The notes: generated by a model not told the origin, from the letters alone. 64,000 bases of DNA from Micromonospora sp. NBC_01813 (GCF_035917335.1 NZ_CP109067.1:2541001-2605000); one strand, 5' to 3'. Positions 8,958 through 17,522 are shown, numbered from the stretch's first letter. Numbers and translations: made by a program.

Positions 8958-10078
8958 CCACTCGCCTGCCTGACCCGGAACGATCCAATGCCTTGCTGAT
9001 CGGAACGGCGCACTTCACCAGCGAGGCGATCAGCGATCTGCCCTCCGTGACCAACAACGTATCGGCACTTGCGGAGGCACTTACCGACCCCGTCGCCGGC
9101 GTGATCGAACGCACCCGATGCCAGCGGCTGATCAATCCACGTGCCCAGCACGAGGTAGGAGCCGCGCTCGACGAGGCCGTCAACGCCGCCGACGACACCC
9201 TCATTGTCTACTACGCCGGGCATGGCTTTCTCACTCCACGCGGAGCACTGCACCTCGCCGTCGCTGACACCGACCCAGCCGCCGTCGCCTACACCGCCGT
9301 ACCTATCGAGTGGCTACGAATAGCCCTAGCTGAAAGTCCTGCGAAGAACCGGATCCTGATCCTCGACTGCTGCTTCTCCGGACACGCGACAAGCGCGATG
9401 GCGTCCGTCCCGTCAGCAGTGACTGCTGCCATCGACATCAGCGGTACGTATACGCTCACCTCGTCACCGGCCAACTCGACCTCCATCGCGCCGCCCGGGG
9501 AACGATTCACCGCCTTCACCAAAGAACTCATAAATATTCTGCACGACGGCATCCCTGGGGCAGGTGACCTGCTATCGCTCCGCGACATATACATCGCTCT
9601 CGTCCGTAGCCTGCATTCCCGCAGCATGCCGCGCCCGCAGCACCTCGGCACCGGCCTCGCCGACCACATTGCGCTTGGCCCCAATCCGGCCAGCCGCAAC
9701 GCGAAGCCCGTCGTACGGACCGACGCACCCGCCGCCGCCGAGGTGCCGCAAGTCGCACCGCCAGCGGACATCGAGAAGATTGAGAAGGAGTTCCACCAGG
9801 CTCTCGTAAGCGGCTACCTCGCAATGAAGCGCCAGATCAACTACAACGCGACCATCTACATTCGCATGATTTCCAACCTCGGCGCGGTCGGCGCGGCCCG
9901 ACAACTCTTGCACGCCTCCTCGGTCTCCAGCGGATTCACCACACTCTGGGAGAAGGGCCGCCTCGATCTCACTGTCGAGGCCTTCGTCCTGCGCGAGCCC
10001 TGGTCCGTGCTCTTCTCCGAAGACGAGCTACAGATCGCCCGCGACCGACTCGCCGCATACGGCTACCACCCGAACTGA
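8954..10078 (+). CDS. Caspase-like (peptidase C14) effector with conserved C-terminal helical module
   Basis: A 374-residue protein. Residues 1-245 form a caspase/metacaspase-like domain with catalytic His90 in YYAGHG and Cys140 in LDCCFSG. The S1-side loop GTYTLTSSPANSTS and the later FTKELINILHDG also fit the family. After a Pro/Ala linker (about 250-270), residues 275-374 form a separate helical module with the strongly patterned GFTTLWEKGRLDLTVEAFVL and a terminal AAYGYHPN. The gene is translationally coupled to the EACC1-like gene. Base composition is more mixed than in the neighbours (for example AAATATTCT within it), suggesting recent acquisition. It is probably a protease effector activated during conflict, which is inferred from the family. 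Confidence 0.8.
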   Translation: MTTRLPDPERSNALLIGTAHFTSEAISDLPSVTNNVSALAEALTDPVAGVIERTRCQRLINPRAQHEVGAALDEAVNAADDTLIVYYAGHGFLTPRGALHLAVADTDPAAVAYTAVPIEWLRIALAESPAKNRILILDCCFSGHATSAMASVPSAVTAAIDISGTYTLTSSPANSTSIAPPGERFTAFTKELINILHDGIPGAGDLLSLRDIYIALVRSLHSRSMPRPQHLGTGLADHIALGPNPASRNAKPVVRTDAPAAAEVPQVAPPADIEKIEKEFHQALVSGYLAMKRQINYNATIYIRMISNLGAVGAARQLLHASSVSSGFTTLWEKGRLDLTVEAFVLREPWSVLFSEDELQIARDRLAAYGYHPN

Positions 10079-10164
10079 ACGTCGCTCCTGCCACCGCGTG
10101 CGCGTCCAGGTACGTCGGTAGGTACGCCGCGCCCGGTCCAGCACAATCCAACGGACCCACTCGG

Positions 10165-11796
10165 CTAGTCCGGCCAGGCGTACTCGTCCACGCCGCCGAA
10201 GTCGAGGTCGTCGAAGGCGTCGTACTCGCTGAACCCGTAGCCGGAGAAGTCGAGGTCGTAGAAGTCGAAGTCGGTCGCGCCGGAGCCGGAAAGGTAACTG
10301 TCCTGAGTGGGAAACTCCCAGGTGTCCGGCATGGCCAGCGGAGCGCTGTGGGCGGGAGATCCGCCGTAGTAGGAGAACGTGTCCGCCACCGGATCAAAGG
10401 CGTCCGGGCTGAATCCGCCGACAGCCGGCATCGACGGTGCCGCGTCGCTCCAGTCGATGACGTCGGGCGAGGCGAAGACATCGTCCGGCACGTCGGTGGG
10501 CACCGGTGTCAACCATGACTCGTACCACTGCGTGTCGGGCACCTCGAACGGGTTCGAGAAGGTGAGTGCCGTTCCCGCGTAGAGTTCGTTGCCGGCCACC
10601 CAGTTGGTCAGCCCTTGCTCGCTCACCGGCAGCCGAAAGCCGAGCCCGGTGGTCACCGTGTTGTCGCGGATCGCCTGCGGGGCGATCTCCACTTTGCCGT
10701 CGACCACCAGCGTGGCGGAGGCCGATCCATCCCAGGCGACGGCGTCCCGCACACCCATCCGGACCAGCGACTCCCGCAGCTCGGACATCAGCGGGCCATC
10801 CTGCCCGTCCCGTTGGACAACGACGTAGACGGTGCCATCCGGCCCGAGCCCGGTGACGACCTTGCCCACGTCACGCCCATCGGCCTCGAACGAGGCGAAA
10901 CCTGCGTTACTGCGCTGCAGCAGGTACCCACGGTTCTCCGCACCTGGGTCGCCCGTTTCCGGCAGGCCGGTCGGCGCCCCGTCGCGGTAGACGTTGGTGA
11001 CCCCGTACGGCAGGCCACCGACGATCACCGGGATGCCGCCGCCGAACGCGAGGGCGGACGTGGCGGCCGGGTCACCACCCCCGACGCGCCACCCGCCGGC
11101 GACCGAACCGTCCGGGTCACCGGGATTGCGTACCAGATGAAACGTGTCCGGGGAGGACCGTCCCGCGATGGTTTCTCCGTTCTCCACCACCAGGCCCTGG
11201 GCCTGCACGAGGGCGGGGTCGACGTTGCCGTTCCACAGGTACTGAAGACCGCCCAAGGCCATGCCGGGATAGCTGTGGAACTCGGTGAGTTGGGCGTCGA
11301 CGACGACCTCGAAGGCAGGCGTGTCGTGGCCGACCGCGACCCCGGTCAGGGATTCACCCGCGCCGCGCACCACCGGGAAGCCCTCCGGGTCCTTGAGGAT
11401 GACAACGGAGACGTTGCCGTCCTCGAATCGGATCGGCTCGAACGGGTCGAGCTCCAGCCGGGCACGGACCTCCTCGCGGAACTGCTCCGCGCCCTCAGGC
11501 GTGGTGGGCAGGTGCAGCGGTGGGCGGGCCGAGGTCTGGGCCAGTGTCACGGTGTATACCGGCTCGGCGGCGAACACCCTCAGCTCCGCCTGATCGGCCT
11601 TGTCGTCCAGACCGGCGCCCACCAGGGCCAGCCGGTCCTGGATATCGGTCAGGGCCAGCATCGCCCCACTCGACACGTCAGCCAGGTTGAGCGCGACCGC
11701 CACATCCCGGCGTAGTTGATCCGCCAGGTCGGCGGCGTGCCGCAGCGACTGCCCCAGCTCCCGGCTGCCCGACGTATCGATTCCCACGAAGGCCAT
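10165..11796 (-). CDS. Phosphodiester glycosidase (NAGPA-like) domain protein with ESX-like N-terminus
   Basis: A 543-residue protein with three parts. Residues 1-85 are helical and alanine-rich (SLRHAADLADQLRRDVAVAL), resembling short WXG100/LXG-type type VII secretion domains, and no Sec signal peptide is present. Residues about 85-390 contain a phosphodiester-glycosidase (NAGPA) domain: a central FGGGIPVIVGGLPYGV, then GTVYVVVQRDG and the closing MGVRDAVAWDGSASATLVVDG, where the family usually has a DGGGS loop. The last roughly 100 residues are acidic and aromatic (DFDFYDLDFSGYGFSEYD). Start ATG 11796 has GGGGAG upstream. Substrate and export route are inferred, and the altered DGGGS loop leaves activity uncertain. 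Confidence 0.6.
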   Translation of the reverse strand: MAFVGIDTSGSRELGQSLRHAADLADQLRRDVAVALNLADVSSGAMLALTDIQDRLALVGAGLDDKADQAELRVFAAEPVYTVTLAQTSARPPLHLPTTPEGAEQFREEVRARLELDPFEPIRFEDGNVSVVILKDPEGFPVVRGAGESLTGVAVGHDTPAFEVVVDAQLTEFHSYPGMALGGLQYLWNGNVDPALVQAQGLVVENGETIAGRSSPDTFHLVRNPGDPDGSVAGGWRVGGGDPAATSALAFGGGIPVIVGGLPYGVTNVYRDGAPTGLPETGDPGAENRGYLLQRSNAGFASFEADGRDVGKVVTGLGPDGTVYVVVQRDGQDGPLMSELRESLVRMGVRDAVAWDGSASATLVVDGKVEIAPQAIRDNTVTTGLGFRLPVSEQGLTNWVAGNELYAGTALTFSNPFEVPDTQWYESWLTPVPTDVPDDVFASPDVIDWSDAAPSMPAVGGFSPDAFDPVADTFSYYGGSPAHSAPLAMPDTWEFPTQDSYLSGSGATDFDFYDLDFSGYGFSEYDAFDDLDFGGVDEYAWPD

Positions 11797-12093
11797 CGCC
11801 ACCACTCCCCACCCATACGCAGCATCTCGACAGCGCGCCGGAGCACTTCCGGTCGACACCCTGTCTTCGCAGTGTGGGCCGGCCACGGTTCCCCGGCGGT
11901 CCGGGCCGGACCCGGTCGGCCCGCAGGTCCACGAACTCCGGCCGCTGGGCTACGACAGCCACCAGGACGGCTCGCTTCGGGGACAGCTCGACGCCCGGAC
12001 ACCGCCGCGACCATGACGCCACCGTGAGGTCCGTACGGAGGATGTGTCGTGCCCGGACCCGGCACGAGGGCGGGCATGGACTGAGGAGTGAGC

Positions 12094-13005
12094 ATGGACG
12101 CTACGAACATCGGACGGCGCGCTGCGGCCGGCGCGGCCGCCCTGGCGCTGGCCGCGGGACTTACGGTGGCACCGGGTGGACCGGCCCACGCGGGAGGATT
12201 CGCACCGGTCCGGGTCGAGCAGGTCAGCGACAGCGACGACAGCACCACCAAGACCGCGACGGCGACGTGCCCGGGGGCGAGGTCGGTCTTCGCCGCCGGC
12301 GCCCGGGTCGTGAACGGCGACGGCGGCGTGGTCCTGACCGCGATGGTGCCCAACCCGGAACTCACCTCCGTGACGGTCACCGCGAAGGCCCGGACCGGGC
12401 ACGCCGGCGACTGGTCGTTGACGGCGTACGCGACCTGCGACACGTCCACCAGCCCGCCGAAACGCACGGCAGTCACGGTCAACTGGGCGTCGACAGCGCA
12501 GGTCAGCTGCCCGGACGACACCCGGGTCGTCGGGACCGGCTTCCGGTTCGAGGGATCGGTGGATCACACCTACGTCGACGAGGTCGCCTTCGGACCCGGG
12601 TTGCGGGACGTGCGGGTACACACCGGCGGTGACGCCGAGCCGGCGAGCCTCACCGCCTTCGGAATCTGCAAGGAGCCCACCGGACCCACCGGCGTTCGCG
12701 TCAATGCCAGCAGCGCGTACGACGGCAGCTGGCCGAAGGCGGCCGTCACCGATGACCCCGGCCCGGACCTGCACGTGTACGCCGTCGGTGCCCGGGTGGT
12801 GGGTTCCGGAGAGTTCTTCCTCAGCGCGCTGGTGCCCAACTCGAGCCTTCGGCTGGCCGGCGCCGAGGCCGTCCAGGCAAGTCAGCTTCCGGGCGCGGCT
12901 GGCACCGGCGACGCCGGTCGGGCCGGTGGCGCGGATACCGGCGCGGACGGCGACGGCGACGGGTCCCTCACGGTTTCCGGCCTGCTCATGGCGGCCTTCC
13001 ACTGA
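12094..13005 (+). CDS. Secreted protein of unknown function with threefold internal repeat
   Basis: A 303-residue exported protein: two Arg, a hydrophobic Ala/Leu stretch and the cleavage site AHA-GG near residue 32. The mature part has three related units of about 90 residues. The first two open with a Cys (TCPGARSVFAAGARV; SCPDDTRVVGTGFRF) and continue to segments such as LTAMVPNPELTSVTV. The third (DLHVYAVGARVVGSGEF, LSALVPNSSLRL) lacks the Cys. The end is Gly/Asp-rich with no anchor. ATG 12094 is chosen because GAGGAG lies 5 nt upstream; GTG 12088 overlaps that ribosome site. The 3' end overlaps the convergent regulator gene by 20 bp. I do not recognise a named family. Confidence 0.75.
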   Translation: MDATNIGRRAAAGAAALALAAGLTVAPGGPAHAGGFAPVRVEQVSDSDDSTTKTATATCPGARSVFAAGARVVNGDGGVVLTAMVPNPELTSVTVTAKARTGHAGDWSLTAYATCDTSTSPPKRTAVTVNWASTAQVSCPDDTRVVGTGFRFEGSVDHTYVDEVAFGPGLRDVRVHTGGDAEPASLTAFGICKEPTGPTGVRVNASSAYDGSWPKAAVTDDPGPDLHVYAVGARVVGSGEFFLSALVPNSSLRLAGAEAVQASQLPGAAGTGDAGRAGGADTGADGDGDGSLTVSGLLMAAFH

Positions 13006-16000
13006 GCGGTCCGCGAGTGACCGCTGGACCCAGCTGGCGCGGCGCGAGGACAAGTTCGTCCGGCGGGTGTACGCCGATCTCCCGCATCGCGTCGCGGTAG
13101 CGGAAGAAGGCCCGGCGCGCCTCGCCGTGCTGGCCGCCGGCCACCAGCGCACGGACCAGTGTCCGGTGCGCCGGCTGGTCGTACGGGTCGCGTTCCAGCA
13201 GCCGCAGCAGGTGCCCCACCGCCGCCGCCGGGCCGGACGTGGCCTGGCCGATCTGCGCCGACGTCCGCAACAGGTCGAGGTACGCCGCCCGCGCCTGCTC
13301 ACGCAGCGGACCCGACCAGTCGGCGTACGGCTCGTCCTCGAACGCGTCGGCACGGTACTGGCGGTCGGCGGCCGCCAGCACCGATCGGGCCTGTGCCACG
13401 TCGCCCCGTTCCACGAGGCGGCGGGCATGCGCGACGTTGGCGAGGAACTCCTCCACGTCCACCCGGACCCGGTTGACGTCGAGCGCGATGCACGACTGGT
13501 CGGCGATGAGGAAATGGTCGGGGGCGAACGTCTTCGTCGGATCGAGCACCCCACGGACGATCGAAAGCAGGACCGACAGCCGATGCCCGGTGCGTTCCGG
13601 ATCGTCGTCCGGCCAGAGCAGTTCGCACAGTTCCCCCCGGGGCACCGGTCGGCCGCGCCGCGCGACCAGGATCCGTACCAGGTCGCGTGCCTTGCGGGAC
13701 TGCCACTGCGAGGCCGGGACGGGGCGGCCGTCGAGTTGCACCTCGAACCGGCCGAGAGCCTGGATCACCACCGCCTGGTAGGCCGGCCCGCTGCCTGGCA
13801 CCCGCCCACCGGACCTGCTCGCCGCCCGATCGGCCAAGGCTCCGGCGAGGACGAGCTGTTCGGCCGCGAGCAGACCACCCAGCCGGTCGCCGTTGTCGGC
13901 ACCGGGCAACTGCCCGAGTACCACGAGGATGCGGGCCGCCTCGACCGCCGCCCCGGCCCGGCTCCAGATGGCGTGCGCCTCACGCAGCGCCGCCCGGGCC
14001 CGGTCGAGGTCGTGTTCGGCCGCCGCGCGCAGTTCGAGCGCGTCGGCCAGCCCGGCCAGGTCGCCCTGCCCGCGCGCGATCCGGGCCGCCTCCTCGGCCA
14101 GCGCGGCGGCCCGGTCGGCCCCAGCGATCCGCAGTGCCACCCAGCCCTGGGCCAGTAGTGCCGGCACGATGATCTCGTCCGAGGCGATCCGGACGGCCTG
14201 TTCGGCGTGCGTCGCCGCGGCTTCGGCGTCGTCGTCGAGTCGTACCAGTGCCAGCCCGGCGAGCGCGGGCACCAGGACGTGGGCGTTGCCGGTCTCCTCG
14301 GTGACCCGCACCGTCTCCTCGTACGCGGCGCGGGCCTGCTCGCGCCACCCCCGACGGCGGTACAGGTCGCCCAGTCCGAGCAGCGCGTAGGTGAACCGGC
14401 GGGAGCCGTTGCGCTGATAGTGGACCAGCGCCGCCTCGTACCGCCGCACCGCCTCGTCGTAGCGGCCGAGCATCGCCAGCGCCTCTGCCTCGTTGCTCAT
14501 CGCCAGGGCGCGCAGGCTGGGCGCGCCGGCCAGCGCGGCGTACCGGGCCGACTGCTCGGCCATCGCCAGCCCGTCGGCGAACCGGCCGGTACGCAGGAAC
14601 TGGTGGGTGCGGTTGGTGTAGATCCGGGTGAGCAGCAGTACGTCGCCGGTGCGGTGCGCGATCGGCAGGGCCAGGGCGTAGTGCTCCTCGCTGCCCGCGA
14701 CGTCGCCGGCGACGCTGCGGCACAGTGCGACGCTGAGGTGCGCCGAGGCCAGGACGCTGTCCTGCCCCGCCTGCACGGCGACGGCCAGTGCCTGACGGGC
14801 GCATCCGGTGGCGGCGTCGGTGTCGCCGGCCAACAGGTGGGCGTGTGCCGTCCAGGCCAGCAGCAGCGCCAACTCGGCCGGCGGGGCGGGCTGCGTGTGC
14901 CGCCGCTGGAGAATCTCCAGCGCCGCGTGGGCGTCACCCCGCTGGTAGTGGATCCGGCCCATCCGCCAGGCCAGGCCGGCGTCCCAGCCGGACTCGGCGG
15001 CGGCCACCGCCTCGTACTCCCGGGCGGCCGCACCCAGGTCCCCCAGGGTGCGCAGCGCGTCGCCGAGCAGCAGGCGCAGTCGCCGGGTGTACTGCTGGTG
15101 CGGTAGCGCCGCGACCAGCTCGGTCACCGTCTGGGACCGACCCGCCGCGATCATCGCGTCGCCGTGTTCGTCGAGCACCCGGGCGCACCGCGCATGGTCA
15201 CCGGCGCGCAGGTACGCCTGGGCGGCGGCGGCCGGCGGGCCATGCTCGTCGTACCAGGCGGCGGCAGCAGCGGCCGTGGCGATGATCCTGCCGGCGGGTG
15301 GCCGTCGTCGCCCGTGCCGCGCGACCTCGAAGATCACGGGTACGACGTGCTCATCCTGGCTCGACACGCCCGGACATGCCGCCGACCGGACCGGCCGGGT
15401 CAGCAGGCCGGTGCGGCGCAGCAGGTCGACGGCCTGCGACGCGCCGCGATGACCGAGCGCGCAACACAGCCCCACACTTACCGGTGACAGCTCGCCGACC
15501 TGGCGGAGCAGCCGGATCGTCTCCGCCGGCAGCGCGGCGAGGACCTCGTCGGCGACGTACCGGGCGATCGGCCCGCCGGGCTCGGCGAGGGTCGGTGCCA
15601 GCGGACCCGACGGTACGCCGCCCAGCCGCAGGACCTCTGCGGACAGGTGGACGAGGGCGGGCCAGCCTCCGGTCGCCGCGTACAGCCGGTCGGCGAGGTC
15701 CGAGTCCGCCAGCCCGTACTCGTCGGCCGCCAGGGTGGCGATCTGTTCCGGGGTGAGAGCCAGATCGGCCGGGCCGGACTCGACCCACCGGCCGGTGCCG
15801 AGCCAGCGGGCGGCTGGTGCCGGCAGCGGCCACCGCGAGGCGAGTACGACTGTCACGTCGAGCTCGCACCGCCCGATCTCGTCCAGTAGCGGGTGCAGTT
15901 CCTCCGCCGACACCTGCGGAAGGTCGTCCACGACGATCAGCCGGTCGCCGGTCGTCGACGCGTCAGTGACGAGTTGGCGCAGCGGGGCGGCGGTGTCCCG

Positions 16001-16207
16001 GCGCCAGTGGGCCGTGTCGCCGGGAAACCAGCGGCGCAGCGCGGTGGTCTTGCCGTAGCCGGCGGCGGCCACCAGGCAGCGGATCCCCCGCTGCTGACCT
16101 GCCCGCAACGGATGCACCGAGGTTCCTCCCTGCACTTGCCGTGCTCGCCCCGGTGGCTGGCTCGCGCCGACGGCCCGGCGAGTCCAGGTTGGCCGGATCC
16201 GGGCCAT
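12986..16207 (-). CDS. Large NTPase-TPR regulator with C-terminal SARP-type wHTH and BTAD domains
   Basis: A 1073-residue transcriptional regulator. Residues 46-55 (AAAGYGKTTA) are Walker A and IVVDDLP (91-97) is Walker B of an N-terminal STAND/MalT-like NTPase. From about 380 to 800 there are many TPR-like helical pairs (YTNRTHQFLRTGRF, YALLGLGDLYRRRGW). Residues about 814-895 form an OmpR-like winged helix (LGRFEVQLDGRPVP, SRKARDLVRILVARRG, ELLWPDDDPERTGHRL), followed by a bacterial transcriptional activation domain (about 900-1055). Ordinary SARP proteins carry the DNA-binding domain first; here the order is reversed. ATG 16207 has AGGA 8 nt upstream; the longer open frame upstream has no start support. 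It is divergent from the secreted protein at 16325 and convergent with that at 12094, both plausible targets. Confidence 0.85.
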   Translation of the reverse strand: MARIRPTWTRRAVGASQPPGRARQVQGGTSVHPLRAGQQRGIRCLVAAAGYGKTTALRRWFPGDTAHWRRDTAAPLRQLVTDASTTGDRLIVVDDLPQVSAEELHPLLDEIGRCELDVTVVLASRWPLPAPAARWLGTGRWVESGPADLALTPEQIATLAADEYGLADSDLADRLYAATGGWPALVHLSAEVLRLGGVPSGPLAPTLAEPGGPIARYVADEVLAALPAETIRLLRQVGELSPVSVGLCCALGHRGASQAVDLLRRTGLLTRPVRSAACPGVSSQDEHVVPVIFEVARHGRRRPPAGRIIATAAAAAAWYDEHGPPAAAAQAYLRAGDHARCARVLDEHGDAMIAAGRSQTVTELVAALPHQQYTRRLRLLLGDALRTLGDLGAAAREYEAVAAAESGWDAGLAWRMGRIHYQRGDAHAALEILQRRHTQPAPPAELALLLAWTAHAHLLAGDTDAATGCARQALAVAVQAGQDSVLASAHLSVALCRSVAGDVAGSEEHYALALPIAHRTGDVLLLTRIYTNRTHQFLRTGRFADGLAMAEQSARYAALAGAPSLRALAMSNEAEALAMLGRYDEAVRRYEAALVHYQRNGSRRFTYALLGLGDLYRRRGWREQARAAYEETVRVTEETGNAHVLVPALAGLALVRLDDDAEAAATHAEQAVRIASDEIIVPALLAQGWVALRIAGADRAAALAEEAARIARGQGDLAGLADALELRAAAEHDLDRARAALREAHAIWSRAGAAVEAARILVVLGQLPGADNGDRLGGLLAAEQLVLAGALADRAASRSGGRVPGSGPAYQAVVIQALGRFEVQLDGRPVPASQWQSRKARDLVRILVARRGRPVPRGELCELLWPDDDPERTGHRLSVLLSIVRGVLDPTKTFAPDHFLIADQSCIALDVNRVRVDVEEFLANVAHARRLVERGDVAQARSVLAAADRQYRADAFEDEPYADWSGPLREQARAAYLDLLRTSAQIGQATSGPAAAVGHLLRLLERDPYDQPAHRTLVRALVAGGQHGEARRAFFRYRDAMREIGVHPPDELVLAPRQLGPAVTRGPLSGRPP

Positions 16208-16324
16208 CGGGCAAGGTCCTGTCCGCGACGCGACGCTGATGCCACCCGGACGCCACCCTGACGGGTCGATGCGACTGTCGTCGTGGGCCGCAGACGACGG
16301 CTCACGCGACAGGAGGAAAAGATC

Positions 16325-16912
16325 ATGGGCATGTCGGGAAAGCGCACGTTGCTGGTGATTCCGGCGCTGGCGGCGTTGGTGATCGGTGCGGCCGCCATGA
16401 ACCACGCGAGCGCGGCGGCCGGGCCGGCCGCAGCCGGGACCAATCAGTCCGTCCTGGATTCCGAAGGACTCCATCTGTGCGAAGGGAAGGCGCAGCGACG
16501 TGCCGTCGTCCTGACCAAGAGCGTGGCCGAGTCCATCGGCGAGAACGCCGCCTTCGTTCCGGTGACGGATGCTTCCGTCACGGTCACCGGGCCTACGGCG
16601 GTGGCTGACACCGATCAGCTGATCGTGACGTTCACCGGCGAAGCGTCGCTGAACGGCCAACCGAACGTCCTCAACCCCGTCGTCGACGCGATGCAGGTCC
16701 GCATCCTGGTCAACGGGGCGACGTTGCCGCCGGGGGCGGTCGCCTTCACCACCGACGCCGGCCAGGCGGACGCGTTGCAGGCGTGCACGATCGTGACCGG
16801 ACCCGGCCCGCACGTCGTGACGGTGCAGTGGCGGCTGTTCGACTTCGGGAGCAACAGCGTCCTGACCGGAACGCTGAACAGCTGGGAGCTGCACGTGGAG
16901 CAGAACGACTGA
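16325..16912 (+). CDS. Secreted protein of unknown function
   Basis: A 195-residue exported protein with signal peptide KRTLLVIPALAALVIGAAAM and probable cleavage after ASAAA near residue 32. The mature part is a single beta-rich domain with two Cys (one in HLCEGKAQRRA, one in ALQACTIVTG) that could form a disulphide; it ends in VQWRLFDFGSNSV and LNSWELHVEQND. ATG 16325 follows AGGAGG at good distance. It is divergent from the SARP-like regulator, with 117 bp between starts, and ends 3 nt before a strong terminator. I do not recognise the family. Confidence 0.75.
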   Translation: MGMSGKRTLLVIPALAALVIGAAAMNHASAAAGPAAAGTNQSVLDSEGLHLCEGKAQRRAVVLTKSVAESIGENAAFVPVTDASVTVTGPTAVADTDQLIVTFTGEASLNGQPNVLNPVVDAMQVRILVNGATLPPGAVAFTTDAGQADALQACTIVTGPGPHVVTVQWRLFDFGSNSVLTGTLNSWELHVEQND

Positions 16913-16915
16913 CGG

Positions 16916-16971
16916 GCCCACCAGTGCAGGGGCCATGTCGATCTCTCGACATGGCCCCTGCGCTGGTGGGC
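16916..16971. terminator. Bidirectional intrinsic terminator hairpin
   Basis: A 25-bp stem with one internal mismatch and a TCTC loop (16942-16945): arms at 16916-16941 and 16946-16971. It follows the secreted-protein gene immediately. On the minus strand it also follows the tRNA-Val 3' fragment, so it was probably the original tRNA terminator as well. The right arm runs into the tRNA fragment, pairing part of its acceptor end. Confidence 0.85.
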
Positions 16972-17018
16972 GATACTGGGATCGAACCAGCGACCTCTTC
17001 GGTGTGAACGAAGCGCTC
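16965..17018 (-). repeat. 54-bp partial copy of tRNA-Val(CAC) 3' end (att-like site)
   Basis: This segment matches 18131-18184 over 54 bp with one difference (C at 16991 against T at 18157). It corresponds to the anticodon arm, variable loop, T arm and acceptor 3' strand of tRNA-Val, and lacks the D arm and 5' acceptor strand. Such displaced tRNA 3' ends are the usual trace of site-specific integration into a tRNA gene. Confidence 0.9.
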
Positions 17019-17192
17019 CCGTTGAAACGGGACGGCTGCCGCAAAGACTTTGACGACACCCGGTTGGCGCACGGCTGGTGTCGCCGCGAGAGGCACCAGC
17101 CATTGCGGCCTGGAGGTCGTTGGCGGGCATGGCCGGGTCGTCGGGCAATTGTCTGCCTTCAGCGCCGCGTACGACTCAGAGACGCGACCACC

Positions 17193-17221
17193 TTGTGGTC
17201 TAGATTCTGGTCAACTAGAAT
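17193..17221 (+). promoter_or_regulatory. Promoter of the toxin-antitoxin operon, probably leaderless
   Basis: TTGTGG at 17193-17198, a 17-bp spacer and TAGAAT at 17216-17221 fit a sigma-70-like promoter. The antitoxin ATG at 17229 is 7 nt downstream of the -10 box, so transcription should begin at or next to the start codon. No Shine-Dalgarno sequence is present. The -10 region carries CTAGA direct repeats and a GAATTC palindrome that could serve autoregulation. Confidence 0.6.
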
Positions 17222-17228
17222 TCAGGTC

Positions 17229-17522
17229 ATGACGATTCTTCCGCTCAACGAGGTCAAGACCCGGTTCTCCGCGATCGCGGACGAGGTCGCGGCCACCCAT
17301 GACCGTGTCGTGGTGACCCGGAACGGCAAGCCCCACGTCATGGTGATCTCCGTGGACGAGTTCGAGTCTCTCCAGATGACCCGCGAGATCCTCGCGACGC
17401 CAGGCGCGCTCGAGGACATTCGGGAAGGCGCAAAAGACATCGAGGAGGGGCGGTACCACACGCTCGCCGACGCTCGCGTAGCGCTCGAGGCCCGGCGCCG
17501 CGACGAGGATGACGATTCGTGA
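17229..17522 (+). CDS. yefM: YefM/Phd-family antitoxin
   Basis: A 97-residue Phd/YefM antitoxin. The N-terminal DNA-binding part has the diagnostic MTILPLNEVKTRFSAIADEV, then HDRVVVTRNGKPHVMVISVDEFESLQ. The C-terminal part is acidic (GALEDIREGAKDIEEG) and ends in RRRDEDDDS, the part that normally wraps the toxin. The stop overlaps the toxin's GTG start in a GTGA junction. It should bind its own promoter and neutralise the downstream nuclease. Confidence 0.92.
   Translation: MTILPLNEVKTRFSAIADEVAATHDRVVVTRNGKPHVMVISVDEFESLQMTREILATPGALEDIREGAKDIEEGRYHTLADARVALEARRRDEDDDS

Noticed and set aside
10615-11715. 366-codon plus-strand frame antisense to the phosphodiester-glycosidase-like gene
   Set aside because: No recognisable motif, no ribosome site, and the opposite strand has clear domain structure.
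16207-17059. N-terminal extension of the SARP-like regulator to 1357 residues
   Set aside because: The extension runs antisense to a secreted-protein gene and a tRNA fragment, and ATG 16207 has a ribosome site.
16746-17096. Reading frames through the tRNA-Val copies giving FVHTEEVAGSIPV-type peptides
   Set aside because: This peptide is a well-known artefact of translating tRNA-Val; no protein is encoded.
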